From JBFMGD01 sp040751775 (GTDB lineage Bacteria > Bacillota > Dethiobacteria > DTU022): a DNA stretch of 64,000 nt. A program made the translations under genes and the position numbers. Below, in pieces: positions 24,405-34,300 of this stretch. Below the pieces are notes generated by a model. It was not told where the DNA came from. It did not search any database and saw only the letters and a program-made list of their open reading frames with translations. How positions within the stretch are numbered: position 1 is the first letter of the stretch; each line of letters begins with the position of its first letter. The stretch is taken from contig JBFMGD010000005.1 in NCBI GenBank assembly GCA_040751775.1, positions 1 through 64,000 of the forward strand, read 5' to 3'.

Positions 24405-26393
24405 ATGAAAGATATCTATGTAATTATGGCCTTTCACGCGCACGAACTGCTCTGGGATCTGCCCGAAAAGCTGCTCTCGTACCTGGATGACGGCAACCCA
24501 ATGAAGGAGACGATCCTGGATCAAAACTATATCAAGAAAAGAAAAGAAGAGGACCGCGATGTCTATACCCTCGGTATCCAGTTGGGGGAAAAGCTGCATG
24601 CGCCCATCTGTGTCGAATACACCAATGAGCTGCTTCAGCAGATCAACGAGGTTATCCCGGAGATTTTTCACAAGATTAAGGGTCATTTTCATTCCGGGCG
24701 GCTTTACCCGATCTACGGCCATGCCCATCATACCCATGTTTCGCTGCTCTCAAACGAAGAGATTACCCAGGAGATAACCTGGAACATGCAGCTCCTGCAT
24801 AATTTTATGGATGTGCCTTACCCCAAGTACAAGGGCTTCTTCTCTCCGGAAGCTTCCTACAGCTTCGACAAGATTGAAGGCGCCGCCGCAGCCAACATCG
24901 ACTACCTGATTTTTCCCCACCTGTCGGAGGATAAAGCGCCCTTTGAAATCGTGGGGAAAGGAGATTACATTTACAAGCCCTTTCTGATTAAGGCCGGCCG
25001 GCGCAACATTTTGGCTCTGCCGCGCAATTTCCCGATTTCCCAGGAGATCTGGCGCCCGATTACCCGCATGAAGCGGGATGCGGTAAAAGATCAGGGTTAC
25101 CGGCTCGGTGATTACGCCGTCTTTTTCAACGAGTATTTAAGCGGTCAGACCGAGTCGTATCCGATTGAAATGAGTGAGGGGGTGGAACTGTATAAAGCGG
25201 TATTGCGTCAGGAGCTGACCCAGGCGCCTCCGGACGCGCTGCTGGTCTATATCCAGGATCTGGAGCTGATGGACTTCGGCGATATCGCCATCGAGATTTT
25301 AGGGCAAGCCTGGCAGGAAGTTTTGCAGGAAGATCGCGAGAAATACCGGGTTCATTTTGTTACCCCCGATCAGTACATCGACCAGGTATTAATCGCGGAG
25401 GGAGTGGAAAAACTGCCGGTGCTCCGGTTTGAAAATATCAGTTGGGCGCCGGAGATCCGTTTGGTGTTAAGGGCCGACGGCCATTATCCTCCCCTCGGGG
25501 TGACCGGGGTGGGCCGCTATAGCACCGCTAAAAGCGGCATGTATGAGCACCCGCATATCTTCTGGGAAAATGGCAAGTATTTCTGCGGCCTCTTCGATAC
25601 CCTGGTCGAAAACTTCGATATTAAGGTCAATATCGCCGCGCACGGCGAGCGTTTCAATGAGACGGCCTATGAACTGGCCGGGGAAGACTTGGACACCCGG
25701 GTGATTATGTACCGGCGCCTGATGAAGCGGGCCTGCAACTGGGGTTGGCGCCCGACCGAGGGGCGCCAGAAGCGCCCCTGCCTCGACGGCTACCTGCTCT
25801 GCGATACCCTGTTAAAGAAGATCGAGCAGTTCCCCGGCGCCCTTATTTTCAGTCGTGAACCGGTCAACCTGGAGCCGCGCCAGATCGTCGGATTGGTGGA
25901 AACGCTGCAGGTGTTCATTGACCGGCGCCTGGAATACCTGCGCTACGGCATGGAAAAATACATGGCGGAGCATGGCGGCGATCTCTCCGAGGCCTACCGG
26001 GAGATTGAAACGGTCAACCGCTGGAAAGAGGTGGCGGTGCAGAAAGCGAAGGATCTTTTCACGGTAAACAAAAATGAAAATATGACCTGGATCTCTAAGA
26101 TAAAGCAGATCATCTCCCTGGTGCAGGATTATTGCCAGGCGGTGTTTATGGCCACGGAACATATTCAGAAGGTGTGGGGCGTGGTTCCCGACGTCGAGCA
26201 CATGGTGGACCGGATGTATGAATACCTTTATGAAATTTACCCGCCGCTCTTTCCGGCGATGCTCAACCGTATAGACGGCATGGCCGCTGCGGAGATAGAA
26301 GCTTACTTTGCGCGTCTCGAGGCGGATCAGGGCACCGGCGAACAGCAACTCGCCAAAGTCGGCGGCACGGGAGGAGCAGCAGGGCGTCAGTAG
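24405..26393 (+). CDS. Glycoside hydrolase family 57 protein (alpha-amylase/glucanotransferase type)
   Basis: 662-residue GH57 enzyme acting on alpha-glucans by a retaining mechanism. The N-terminal motif is IMAFHAHELLWD, motif 2 lies in YGHAHHTHVSLL, motif 3 carries the likely nucleophile in GFFSPEASYSFD, and YIQDLELMDFGD is in the place of the acid motif. A C-terminal helical region (about 500-650) is normal for the family. ATG 24405 is preceded by AAAGGAG. TreZ and TreT follow, so alpha-glucan or maltodextrin turnover linked to trehalose is likely. The exact reaction (amylase, branching enzyme or 4-alpha-glucanotransferase) is open. Confidence 0.88.
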   Translation: MKDIYVIMAFHAHELLWDLPEKLLSYLDDGNPMKETILDQNYIKKRKEEDRDVYTLGIQLGEKLHAPICVEYTNELLQQINEVIPEIFHKIKGHFHSGRLYPIYGHAHHTHVSLLSNEEITQEITWNMQLLHNFMDVPYPKYKGFFSPEASYSFDKIEGAAAANIDYLIFPHLSEDKAPFEIVGKGDYIYKPFLIKAGRRNILALPRNFPISQEIWRPITRMKRDAVKDQGYRLGDYAVFFNEYLSGQTESYPIEMSEGVELYKAVLRQELTQAPPDALLVYIQDLELMDFGDIAIEILGQAWQEVLQEDREKYRVHFVTPDQYIDQVLIAEGVEKLPVLRFENISWAPEIRLVLRADGHYPPLGVTGVGRYSTAKSGMYEHPHIFWENGKYFCGLFDTLVENFDIKVNIAAHGERFNETAYELAGEDLDTRVIMYRRLMKRACNWGWRPTEGRQKRPCLDGYLLCDTLLKKIEQFPGALIFSREPVNLEPRQIVGLVETLQVFIDRRLEYLRYGMEKYMAEHGGDLSEAYREIETVNRWKEVAVQKAKDLFTVNKNENMTWISKIKQIISLVQDYCQAVFMATEHIQKVWGVVPDVEHMVDRMYEYLYEIYPPLFPAMLNRIDGMAAAEIEAYFARLEADQGTGEQQLAKVGGTGGAAGRQ

Positions 26394-26415
26394 GCGCTGA
26401 TGCCACGGCATGCCT

Positions 26416-28218
26416 CTACAGCTCCAGCAGGATCAGTTGGCCCGGCAAGAGCCGTTTAAGCCCCTGCGTGCCCTCCTGCTCCCGGCCGCCGTAGCGGGGC
26501 GCTTCCGAATTGAAGATGACCCTACCCGGGGCGAAATCCGGTCTAATTTCCGACCCATTTAAGTTGACATAACATCGGAGAGCCTGCTCTCCGTTCCGGC
26601 GTGTAATTCGCACTAGCCTGCTGGAAGGGTCTGCTTGGATCTCCAGGGAATTTTTATCCGGCGCTTTCAGTGCCGGGTGAGTGCGGCGCAGTTGGATCAA
26701 GTCACGGTAGTAAGAAAAAATTTGTCGCTGCCGCCGCTGCCATTGCTCACGCGGAGTTAACTTCGATGCATAAAAGGAATTGTCGTCTTCCGGGTCGGGG
26801 ATCTCCTCCCACCCGAAGTCGGCGAATTCTTTTTTCCGCCCTTCCGAGACCGCTTGTTTTAACTGCGGGTCAATGTAATCGGTAAAAAATATGAAAGGGT
26901 TCTCTTCGGCGTACTCTTCGCCCATAAAAAGCATCGGGATATAGGGCGAGACAAAAAGCAACCCCGCCGCCGCCTTCAGGAAAGGGAACTCCACCAGCCG
27001 CGACAGCCTTTCACCGGCGGCGCGGTTGCCGACCTGGTCGTGGGTTTGCACCGCCACGACGAACTGCCGGCCGGGATTGGCCGAGCCGTCGGTCCCCCGT
27101 TTTTTTTTCCAAAACCGGGAGTATTCCCCCGTGTAAAGGTAGTTGCGGAAGACCTTCTCCAGGCCCTTGAAATCGCCGTAGTCGCCGTAGTAACCGCTGT
27201 TTTCCCCCGTCAGTAGCGTGTGGACGGTGTGGTGAAAATCATCCATCCATTGGGCGTCGGCGCCATAACCTCCCTGTTCAAGCGGGTTGATTATTTGAAC
27301 ATCGTTTGCGTCAGTTTCAGCGATGATTACAACCTTTCGTCCCAGCCGCTCCGAGAGACCGCGAGAAGTTTCGGCTATCTCCTGCAGGATGTGCCGGGGC
27401 CCCCGGTCATTAATAGCGTGGACCGCGTCGAGCCTGAGGCCGTCCACGTGGTAATGTTCAACCCAGTGGCAGACATTGTCCAGTACCATCCGGCGTACGA
27501 TCTCGCACCCCGCGTCGTCATAGTTAACCGCCTTCCCCCAGGGGGTCTCGTACTTGTCGGTAAAATACGGGCCATAAAGCGATAGGTAGTTCCCCTCGGG
27601 CCCGAAATGGTTGTAAACCACATCCAGAATTACCGCCAATCCCTTGCGGTGGCAGCTGTCCACGAAAAACTTGAAGTCGTCAGGGGTGCCGTAGTTATGA
27701 TTTACACTGAAAAAATTTGCCCCGTCGTAGCCCCAGTTCCAACGGCCCGGGGTCTGCGCAACCGGCATTACTTCCACTGTATTAATGCCCAGTTCGACCA
27801 GGTAATCCAGTTTTTCTACAGCGCTACGAAGCGTTCCCGCCATTGTGAAGGTGCCCACGTGCATTTCATAAATGATCGCTTCCGGCCAGTTAATCCCTTT
27901 CCATTCCCTGTCGCCCCATTGGTAAGCGGCGTGGTCGACCACGCGGGAAAAACCGAGCACTCCGTCAGGCTGGTAGTGAGAGTAGGGATCGGGAAAGGCA
28001 TCTGTTTCCCCCTCCAGTTTGTATTTATAGAGTAGTTCCAGGTCATGTTCTTCCACGACGGTAGAGTAGATGTGGGGTGTTTCCCGCTTGAGCGGTACAT
28101 CCTTTAACCCATCTTTGAGCTTCAATTGAAGCGCAACTCCGGCATGATTGAATACGGCGATTTTGAATAGAATCTTGCCGGTCTCCCGGTCTAGAATAGA
28201 AGGTCCGAACTGTTCCAT
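26416..28218 (-). CDS. treZ: Malto-oligosyltrehalose trehalohydrolase
   Basis: 600-residue GH13 enzyme that releases trehalose from maltooligosyl trehalose. An N-terminal CBM48-like domain (1-90) is followed by the barrel with EMHVGTFT, LDVVYNHFGPEGNYL, the nucleophile Asp in VDGLRLDAVHAI, the acid Glu in VIIAETDANDV and the third Asp near QTHDQVGNR. QWMDDFHHTVH is typical of TreZ. It faces the GH57 gene (convergent) and is divergent from treT. No treY (the synthase that makes its substrate) is in the window, so TreY must be elsewhere or the activity differs. Confidence 0.92.
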   Translation of the reverse strand: MEQFGPSILDRETGKILFKIAVFNHAGVALQLKLKDGLKDVPLKRETPHIYSTVVEEHDLELLYKYKLEGETDAFPDPYSHYQPDGVLGFSRVVDHAAYQWGDREWKGINWPEAIIYEMHVGTFTMAGTLRSAVEKLDYLVELGINTVEVMPVAQTPGRWNWGYDGANFFSVNHNYGTPDDFKFFVDSCHRKGLAVILDVVYNHFGPEGNYLSLYGPYFTDKYETPWGKAVNYDDAGCEIVRRMVLDNVCHWVEHYHVDGLRLDAVHAINDRGPRHILQEIAETSRGLSERLGRKVVIIAETDANDVQIINPLEQGGYGADAQWMDDFHHTVHTLLTGENSGYYGDYGDFKGLEKVFRNYLYTGEYSRFWKKKRGTDGSANPGRQFVVAVQTHDQVGNRAAGERLSRLVEFPFLKAAAGLLFVSPYIPMLFMGEEYAEENPFIFFTDYIDPQLKQAVSEGRKKEFADFGWEEIPDPEDDNSFYASKLTPREQWQRRQRQIFSYYRDLIQLRRTHPALKAPDKNSLEIQADPSSRLVRITRRNGEQALRCYVNLNGSEIRPDFAPGRVIFNSEAPRYGGREQEGTQGLKRLLPGQLILLEL

Positions 28219-28307
28219 ACTAACTAATATAACCAGTTGGCAGTACGGTTAAACAAAGTGTGAGCGCCTAAGAGGAAACACTAAATAGATAAAGGAGTAT
28301 TTAACCT

Positions 28308-29579
28308 ATGGAACTGGTTCACGTGACCCCGAAAAGCTTTCATGATTATCTTCCCTTTGTCGATGAGGATGTGGCTGAAGAGATCAAAACTCTGGCCGGC
28401 GGTTTGCAAGGCCAAAAAATCGCCATGATCAATGCCACCGCCTTCGGCGGCGGGGTGGCCGAAAAACTGCATTCCCTGGTCCCCCTGATGAAAGACCTGG
28501 GCCTGGAATTGGATTGGTGGGTGATCAGGGGCGGTGCCGATTTTTATCAAATTACCAAGCTGTTTCATAACCGCCTCCAGGGACAGGAAGGAGAGCTCAG
28601 CCGGGCGGAGGCGCAGGTATACCTGGACTATAACCGCTCCAACGCCGAACAGATGGAAGGTTGGGATTACGACATTATTGTGGTGCACGATCCGCAGCCC
28701 GCGGCCTTAATCAATTATCGCCGTAACGGTAATCGGGCCCGCTGGATCTGGCGCTGTCACATCGACACCTCCACCCCCAACCCGGACTACTGGAATTTTA
28801 TTTATGACTATATCCGGCAGTATGATGCCGTAATCTTTACGATGTGTGATTTTGTGAAGGAAGATACCCGCCTGAACAATCTCACCCTGATCACCCCGTC
28901 GATCGATCCCTTGAGCACGAAGAACATCCCTCTTGAACCGGACCAGGCCAGGGCGATCGCCTGCCGTTTTGGAATCGACGGCAGCCGGCCCTTAATCAGC
29001 CAGGTTTCCCGCTTCGATCCCTGGAAGGATCCGCTCGGTGTAATCGAGGTTTACAAAATTGTAAAGAAAGAACTGCCCAGTGTACAGCTGGCGCTGGTCG
29101 GCTCCATGGCTTCCGATGATCCGGAGGGGTGGGATTACCTTTACCACACCCTGCGGCGGGCCGGGGAAGATTACGATATCAAGGTAGTGACCAATTTCAA
29201 CGGCATAACGAATATCGAGGTAAATGCCTTTCAGACCGCTTCGGATGTTATCTTACAGAAATCGCTCCGGGAGGGTTTTGGCCTGACCGTGGCCGAGGCT
29301 CTGTGGAAAGGCACTCCTGTAATCGGAGGCAACGTCGGTGGAATTAAGCTGCAAATCGAAGACGGGGTAACCGGTTTCCTGGTGGAGACGGTGGAGGAAT
29401 GCGCCGAAAAAGTGCTCACCTTGCTGCGCAATCCCACCGTAGCCTCGGATTTAGCCGTAACCGGTAAGGAAAAAGTGCGCCGTGAATTCTTGACTACTAC
29501 CAATGTACTGAAATACTTGCGCCTCTTCCACAAGGTTGCCGAAGGAACGCCGATAGAACCGTCCTGTACCGTAAAATAA
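28308..29579 (+). CDS. treT: Trehalose glycosyltransferring synthase / trehalose phosphorylase-type GT4
   Basis: 423-residue GT-B glycosyltransferase (family GT4) closely resembling TreT, which makes trehalose from NDP-glucose and glucose, often reversibly. N-terminal features are INATAFGGGVAEKLHSLVP and WRCHIDTSTPN. The donor site is in the C-terminal half: ISQVSRFDPWKDP, LQKSLREGFGLTVAEALWKG and VIGGNVGGIKLQIEDG. Length fits TreT (about 410-430). RBS AAAGGAG lies before ATG 28308. With TreZ and GH57 it makes a trehalose/alpha-glucan locus. Confidence 0.9.
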   Translation: MELVHVTPKSFHDYLPFVDEDVAEEIKTLAGGLQGQKIAMINATAFGGGVAEKLHSLVPLMKDLGLELDWWVIRGGADFYQITKLFHNRLQGQEGELSRAEAQVYLDYNRSNAEQMEGWDYDIIVVHDPQPAALINYRRNGNRARWIWRCHIDTSTPNPDYWNFIYDYIRQYDAVIFTMCDFVKEDTRLNNLTLITPSIDPLSTKNIPLEPDQARAIACRFGIDGSRPLISQVSRFDPWKDPLGVIEVYKIVKKELPSVQLALVGSMASDDPEGWDYLYHTLRRAGEDYDIKVVTNFNGITNIEVNAFQTASDVILQKSLREGFGLTVAEALWKGTPVIGGNVGGIKLQIEDGVTGFLVETVEECAEKVLTLLRNPTVASDLAVTGKEKVRREFLTTTNVLKYLRLFHKVAEGTPIEPSCTVK

Positions 29580-29976
29580 CCGGCAGCGAAGCGAGCGCTT
29601 CAGTTGAGAACCGCTTACTTAATACTTTGTGCGCGCTTTTGCAGCTCCGGGCCCGGCTCCAGGCCGAACTGCCGCTCCATGCTGGAGCGGCAGCGGTTTT
29701 AAACCCGCAGCGGCTCGGCCTTGGCTTTCCAGGAAGTGGGCCAGGAAAACGGCCGGCACGCTGTCATCGCTCTCCAGAGTATACCAGGCCACCCGGCAGC
29801 GCGGCAGAAAAATTTCATGATAAAATGATTATAGCATACAACATTGCCGGCAGGAAATATACACGTATACCTCCATTAATCGTTTAATGCAGGGATATGT
29901 TTCCTGAATGAGGAATTGGTAGATTACTGATTGCATGAATATGGAAAAGTAAAAAATTTAGAGCGGAGGTGCTGGA
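29580..29976. other. Intergenic region after treT
   Basis: Short frames here show no homology and no RBS. The first 120 bases are GC-rich and hold the hairpin at 29670-29692. The last 150 bases are AT-rich and probably contain the promoter of the coiled-coil gene, but no consensus boxes are clear. Confidence 0.35.
29670..29700 (+). terminator. Possible terminator after treT
   Basis: The perfect 10-bp stem TGCCGCTCCA / TGGAGCGGCA with a 3-base loop is followed by GCGGTTTT. The T-tract starts four bases late, so this is a plausible but not ideal intrinsic terminator, 90 bases after the treT stop. Confidence 0.45.
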
Positions 29977-31395
29977 ATGCCATTTGTGACCGATATCTAT
30001 CCACCGGCCCGGCAAACCGAGGCTGTCGCCGGCCTGGGCTTGGCCGTGGCCGCGCGGAAGGGGAAGGGTTTTCCCGGGAAGCGGCAGTATGAAACAATTG
30101 AGGTGTTGAGTCGTTTTAGCTTGCCGTTGCTTACTGTGGCCTGGGAGAAGGGTGCAGAAAGCTGCACGGGTCTGGTGATCGATCCCCAGGGGTTGCTGAC
30201 TGGTGCGGTGCGCTTTGATCTGGCTCCCGGCGAACCCCAGGCTGATTTAAGCGACGAGATGGCTGAAGAGGATTTTGCGGCACTGTGTCAGCAGATGACC
30301 AAGGCAGCCACTGATTTTATCGCTGAAACAGTAGAAATTCCCGGTTTGATTACTGCAGCGGAACAGGTCCGCTCCCTCCTGGTGAGCGACAATCAGGATA
30401 TTTTAGCGGCTGCCCTCGAACAAACTGTTGATGCTGTCGCGTTAGTGGAAGGCCTGCGGAAAAGGTTGGCCGGCTACGACTCCGGAGCAGCCGCCTGGAT
30501 TGAGTTAAAGCAGAGACTTTTTGCGCATCGGGATCAACAGACCGTTAAAATTAATGAAGCGGCCGATGAAACACGAGCGGCCGGTATTAAAGCTTTGGCA
30601 GAGCTGGAACAACAGGTAAAGGCAGCCCTGGCCGGCAAACACCAGGAACTTGAAGAAGCCAGGTCAGAGGCACGGCAGGAGCACTACAAACAAAAAGAGC
30701 TGTTGCAATCTGAACTGGAGCGGTTTCAACTGCAGTTTAAGGAAAACGGTGAAGATTACTGGCGGGAAAAAATTAAGGCTGAAGAGCAACGTCTTGCCGA
30801 GAACGACAGGAAACTGGCGGGAACCCTTGACCAGTATGACGCCGCTGAAAAGAAATACGCCGAGAGTCAGCAAGAGCGGCTTAAACTGTTCAAGGCTGAA
30901 AGTGAAAAGCGTCTTGCTGTTTTCGAACAGCGCCTGAAACGGTTGGACAGTGCCCTGAAAGGTTTTGAAAAAGGGGTCGATTTACGCCTGGAACGCAGCC
31001 GGACGCAGCGTAACAAGGTGGACGCGCTGGCTGTGAGCCTTACTGCGGAGCAGTGTGAGAAAGAATTTCCAGTTGTGTTTTATGCCGCCCGTTATCCCGG
31101 CGGCCGCTGGCAGGTGTTCCCGCCCCAGGCTTTTGGCGGCCGGGGGATCAAGGGTAAGTTCGCCGGCCTGTTCGGCGGCCTCAATCTTCCGTTCCGGCCG
31201 GCCGGCAAAGTGGGGGAAGCCCTGGCCGCTAAAGTTGAGGCAATGCTGCCGGGCCATGCCCTGGAATCCAGACTGGTGGAACAAAACCTTCTCCCTGCTG
31301 CCGGGTTCCTGAACGAGGCGAGAGCCGGCCTGGCCGAACTGATCAACCAGGGAGAAGTGGAGAAAAAATACGCGAAACTATTTGAAGGCTTTTAA
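29977..31395 (+). CDS. Coiled-coil protein of unknown function
   Basis: 472 residues; I do not recognise the family. There is no signal peptide or membrane segment. Residues 1-150 look globular, and about 155-350 are a long charged coiled coil rich in Glu, Gln, Lys and Ala (AELEQQVKAALAGKHQELEE, RLKLFKAESEKRLAVFEQRL). Residues 360-472 form a second globular part with FYAARYPGGRWQVFPPQAFG and a Gly-rich stretch. The shape suggests a structural or scaffold role. Start ATG 29977 behind GCGGAGGTGC. It converges on the RND gene with a 4-base overlap of the ends. Confidence 0.75.
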   Translation: MPFVTDIYPPARQTEAVAGLGLAVAARKGKGFPGKRQYETIEVLSRFSLPLLTVAWEKGAESCTGLVIDPQGLLTGAVRFDLAPGEPQADLSDEMAEEDFAALCQQMTKAATDFIAETVEIPGLITAAEQVRSLLVSDNQDILAAALEQTVDAVALVEGLRKRLAGYDSGAAAWIELKQRLFAHRDQQTVKINEAADETRAAGIKALAELEQQVKAALAGKHQELEEARSEARQEHYKQKELLQSELERFQLQFKENGEDYWREKIKAEEQRLAENDRKLAGTLDQYDAAEKKYAESQQERLKLFKAESEKRLAVFEQRLKRLDSALKGFEKGVDLRLERSRTQRNKVDALAVSLTAEQCEKEFPVVFYAARYPGGRWQVFPPQAFGGRGIKGKFAGLFGGLNLPFRPAGKVGEALAAKVEAMLPGHALESRLVEQNLLPAAGFLNEARAGLAELINQGEVEKKYAKLFEGF

Positions 31396-34300
31396 TCTTT
31401 ATTGGTCAGACGGTAGACGGCGGGGATGACCGCCAGCAGCAGCACGGTTCCGGTAACCTGGCCGCCGATAATTACCAGGGCCATCGGAGCCTGCAGCTGG
31501 CTGCCTTCGCCCAGGCCCAGGGCCAGGGGGACAAGGCCGAGGATAGTGGTAATGGTGGTCATCAGGATCGGGCGCAGCCGCGCAGCTGCGCCTTCAATAA
31601 TAGCGTTCTGCAGGGGGAGGCCGTACAGGCGCCGCTGCTGGTTGATGAAATCTACCATGATTATTCCGTCGTTGACCAGGACTCCGGATAAGACCACCGC
31701 GCCGATCAGGGCGGGAACACTGAGGGTGTTACCGGTTAGCAGCAGCGAGAGTATCGATCCGGTATAGGCCAGGGGCAGGCTGCAAATGATGATTAGCGGG
31801 TGCAACAGCGATTCAAATTGAGCCGCCATGACCAGGTAGATCAGCAGAGCGGCCAGGACAAGCACCAGTTCCAGTTCACTAAAAACATCTCCCATCAGGG
31901 AGGCCGTGCCCGTTGTGCGAACCGTGTAGCCGGGCGGCAGCGCCATCTCCTCCACTACCTGCATCGCTTCCCGGGCGGCAGCTCCCAGGTCTCCCTGGTA
32001 CTGGGCCTGTACAATGCCGACCACCCGTTGGTTTTCGCGGGGGATGCTGGTAGGGCCTTGTCCCCGGGTAAACTCGGCCACCTCGCCCAGTTTCAAAAAA
32101 GCACCGCTCGCCGTGTAAAAACCGATATTCTTCAGATCTTCCAGCGATGCCAGTTCGCTTTTCCGGTAGCCGAGGATTAAGTTCAGGATACCCATCTCTT
32201 CCGTTTCCAGCCGTGCCACCGGCATGCCTTCCATGGCCTGGCGCAACACTGTAGCCACCTGGAAAACGGTCACCCCTTTTTGAAGGGCCAAGCAATGATC
32301 CATATGAGCGTGGACCTCCGGCCTGGTTTCGTCCAAAACAGATTGGACATCGTTCATGCTAGTTGTATCGTGCAGGCGAGCAGCCAGTTCCGCCGCAATT
32401 TTGCTCACCTGATTCATCGATTCCCCTTCGACAATAAGCTCAAGCTTTGTCTCCAGCCCTACCGAGTCCAAAAGTGATTCACGGGTGAACCCCACCAGCG
32501 CTTCTCCTTCAATCAGCGCAACCCGGCGCCGGGCCTGCTCCATAATGGTGCCGATCGGTTCTCCCCGGCGCGGGTCGGTATGCACCCTGATCCGGGCCTG
32601 ATTAGTTAATCCGCCATCGAAAGGCAGGCCGAAAAACTGGGTTTCGCCGATTCTGCTGGTATAAAAGTTTACACCTTCCAAACCGATCAGTGTTTGCTCC
32701 ACTGCCGCGACGTAGGCTTCGGTATGCCGCAGGGTGGTGCCTGCCGGTAAATTGATATCGATAAAAAACGAGGTACCTTCCGGAGAGGGAAACAGGTTCA
32801 TCCCCAACAACGGGTAAAGCAGTATGCCCAGCGCCACGAAAGCCGCTCCCAGCGCCACGGTTGCCCAGGGGCGTTGGATGACCCGTTCCAGAATGCGCCG
32901 GTAGAGGGGGGCTTGCCGGATTAAAATCCGGCGGGTGTCGCCGGGCCGCAGGAAACGTGAAGCTAAGAGGGGGATTACCGTTAGAGCGATAATCAAGGAG
33001 GCAATTAAAGCACAGCTTACGGTAAGCGCAAAATCTTTAAAGAGCTCTCCCGCCAATCCGCTTAAAAAAACCACTGGAAAGAAGACACTGATCGTGGTTA
33101 AGGTGGAGGCGGTAATCGCGCCGGCCACCTCTTTGCTTCCGGATACCGCCGCTGCATGGGGCTCCAAGCCCGCCTGGAAAAGGCGGTATATGTTTTCACT
33201 GACTATAATCGCGTTATCTACCAGCATGCCCGCCGCCAGGGCCAACGCTCCCAGAGTCATTAAATTTATCGTCAGGTTGGAAAAATAGAGTAAAGAAAAA
33301 GTGGCGATCACGGCAATAGGGATGGAGAGCCCGATTACGGCGACGGTCCGCCAATCCTTCAAAAAAGCCAACAGGATGCCTACGGCCAGCGTTGAGCCCC
33401 CGATCAGCGCCCAGGCTACGTCCGACAGGGCATTTTCGATTTCCCGGGCCTGGTCAAAAGTAGAAATAAAGTGAATGCCGCGCGATTTTCCATCGCTGCT
33501 GCCGGAAATATCTTTTAAGACCTGCCGTACCTGCCGGGAGACCGCAACAGTGTTTGCCGCTCCTTCTTTCTGCACGACCAGGCTGATACTGGGCTGTCCG
33601 TTGATCCGGGTGATCGTTGAAGGATCATGCAGGTCTACCTTAATATCGGCGATTGCACCAAGATAAACCGGTTCGATCGCCAAATCGTCCCCCATAAACG
33701 CCGCCGTGCCGCCCGGATTCGCCGAGGCAAGGATCATCGTTTCGGCCATCGCCGTTAAAGACTGTTCAATTTGACGGGAGGCTTCAGCCAGCTCTGCTCC
33801 TGCCTGCGCCTGTAGTTGCCCGAGCCATACCTCCAGGTCAGGCAGGCGTATCAGCGGCATGTCCGTAATATTCTTCCAGTGAAAACATGTTCCGGGCGGC
33901 AGCGGTATTTCTATAATTTGATCCACTAAGGCTGCATTCCAGCGGCGGGGCATCAACAAGAGCAGCTGTTTGGGGTTGAGACCCCACTGTTCCAGCGCCG
34001 TCCGGTCAAGTGTAATCGCGAGTACATTTTTCGCTTCATTAATGCGGACCTGCGCGGTCAGATCACGCAGACATATGGTTTGCATCGGTATTTCAGCCGT
34101 GTTAAAAGAAGGGAGCGCCGCGCTGAAGCGCTTGTTTAAGTCCAGGTCAACTGCACGGCCCACCAGTTCATGCAGAGCCGCTTCATCCACCCGGAAACCG
34201 ACAACCAGCTTCCGCAACTGATCGATTTCACCGGGCCGGCCCAGGAAGCGCAGGCGCAAGCGCGTATCGTCCAGCTCGGTGACCCCGGCGGGCATATCCA

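Noticed and set aside
29627..29887. Possible small gene after treT
   Set aside because: Two overlapping frames of similar length, no RBS, and composition driven by a GC-rich hairpin. No homology recognised.
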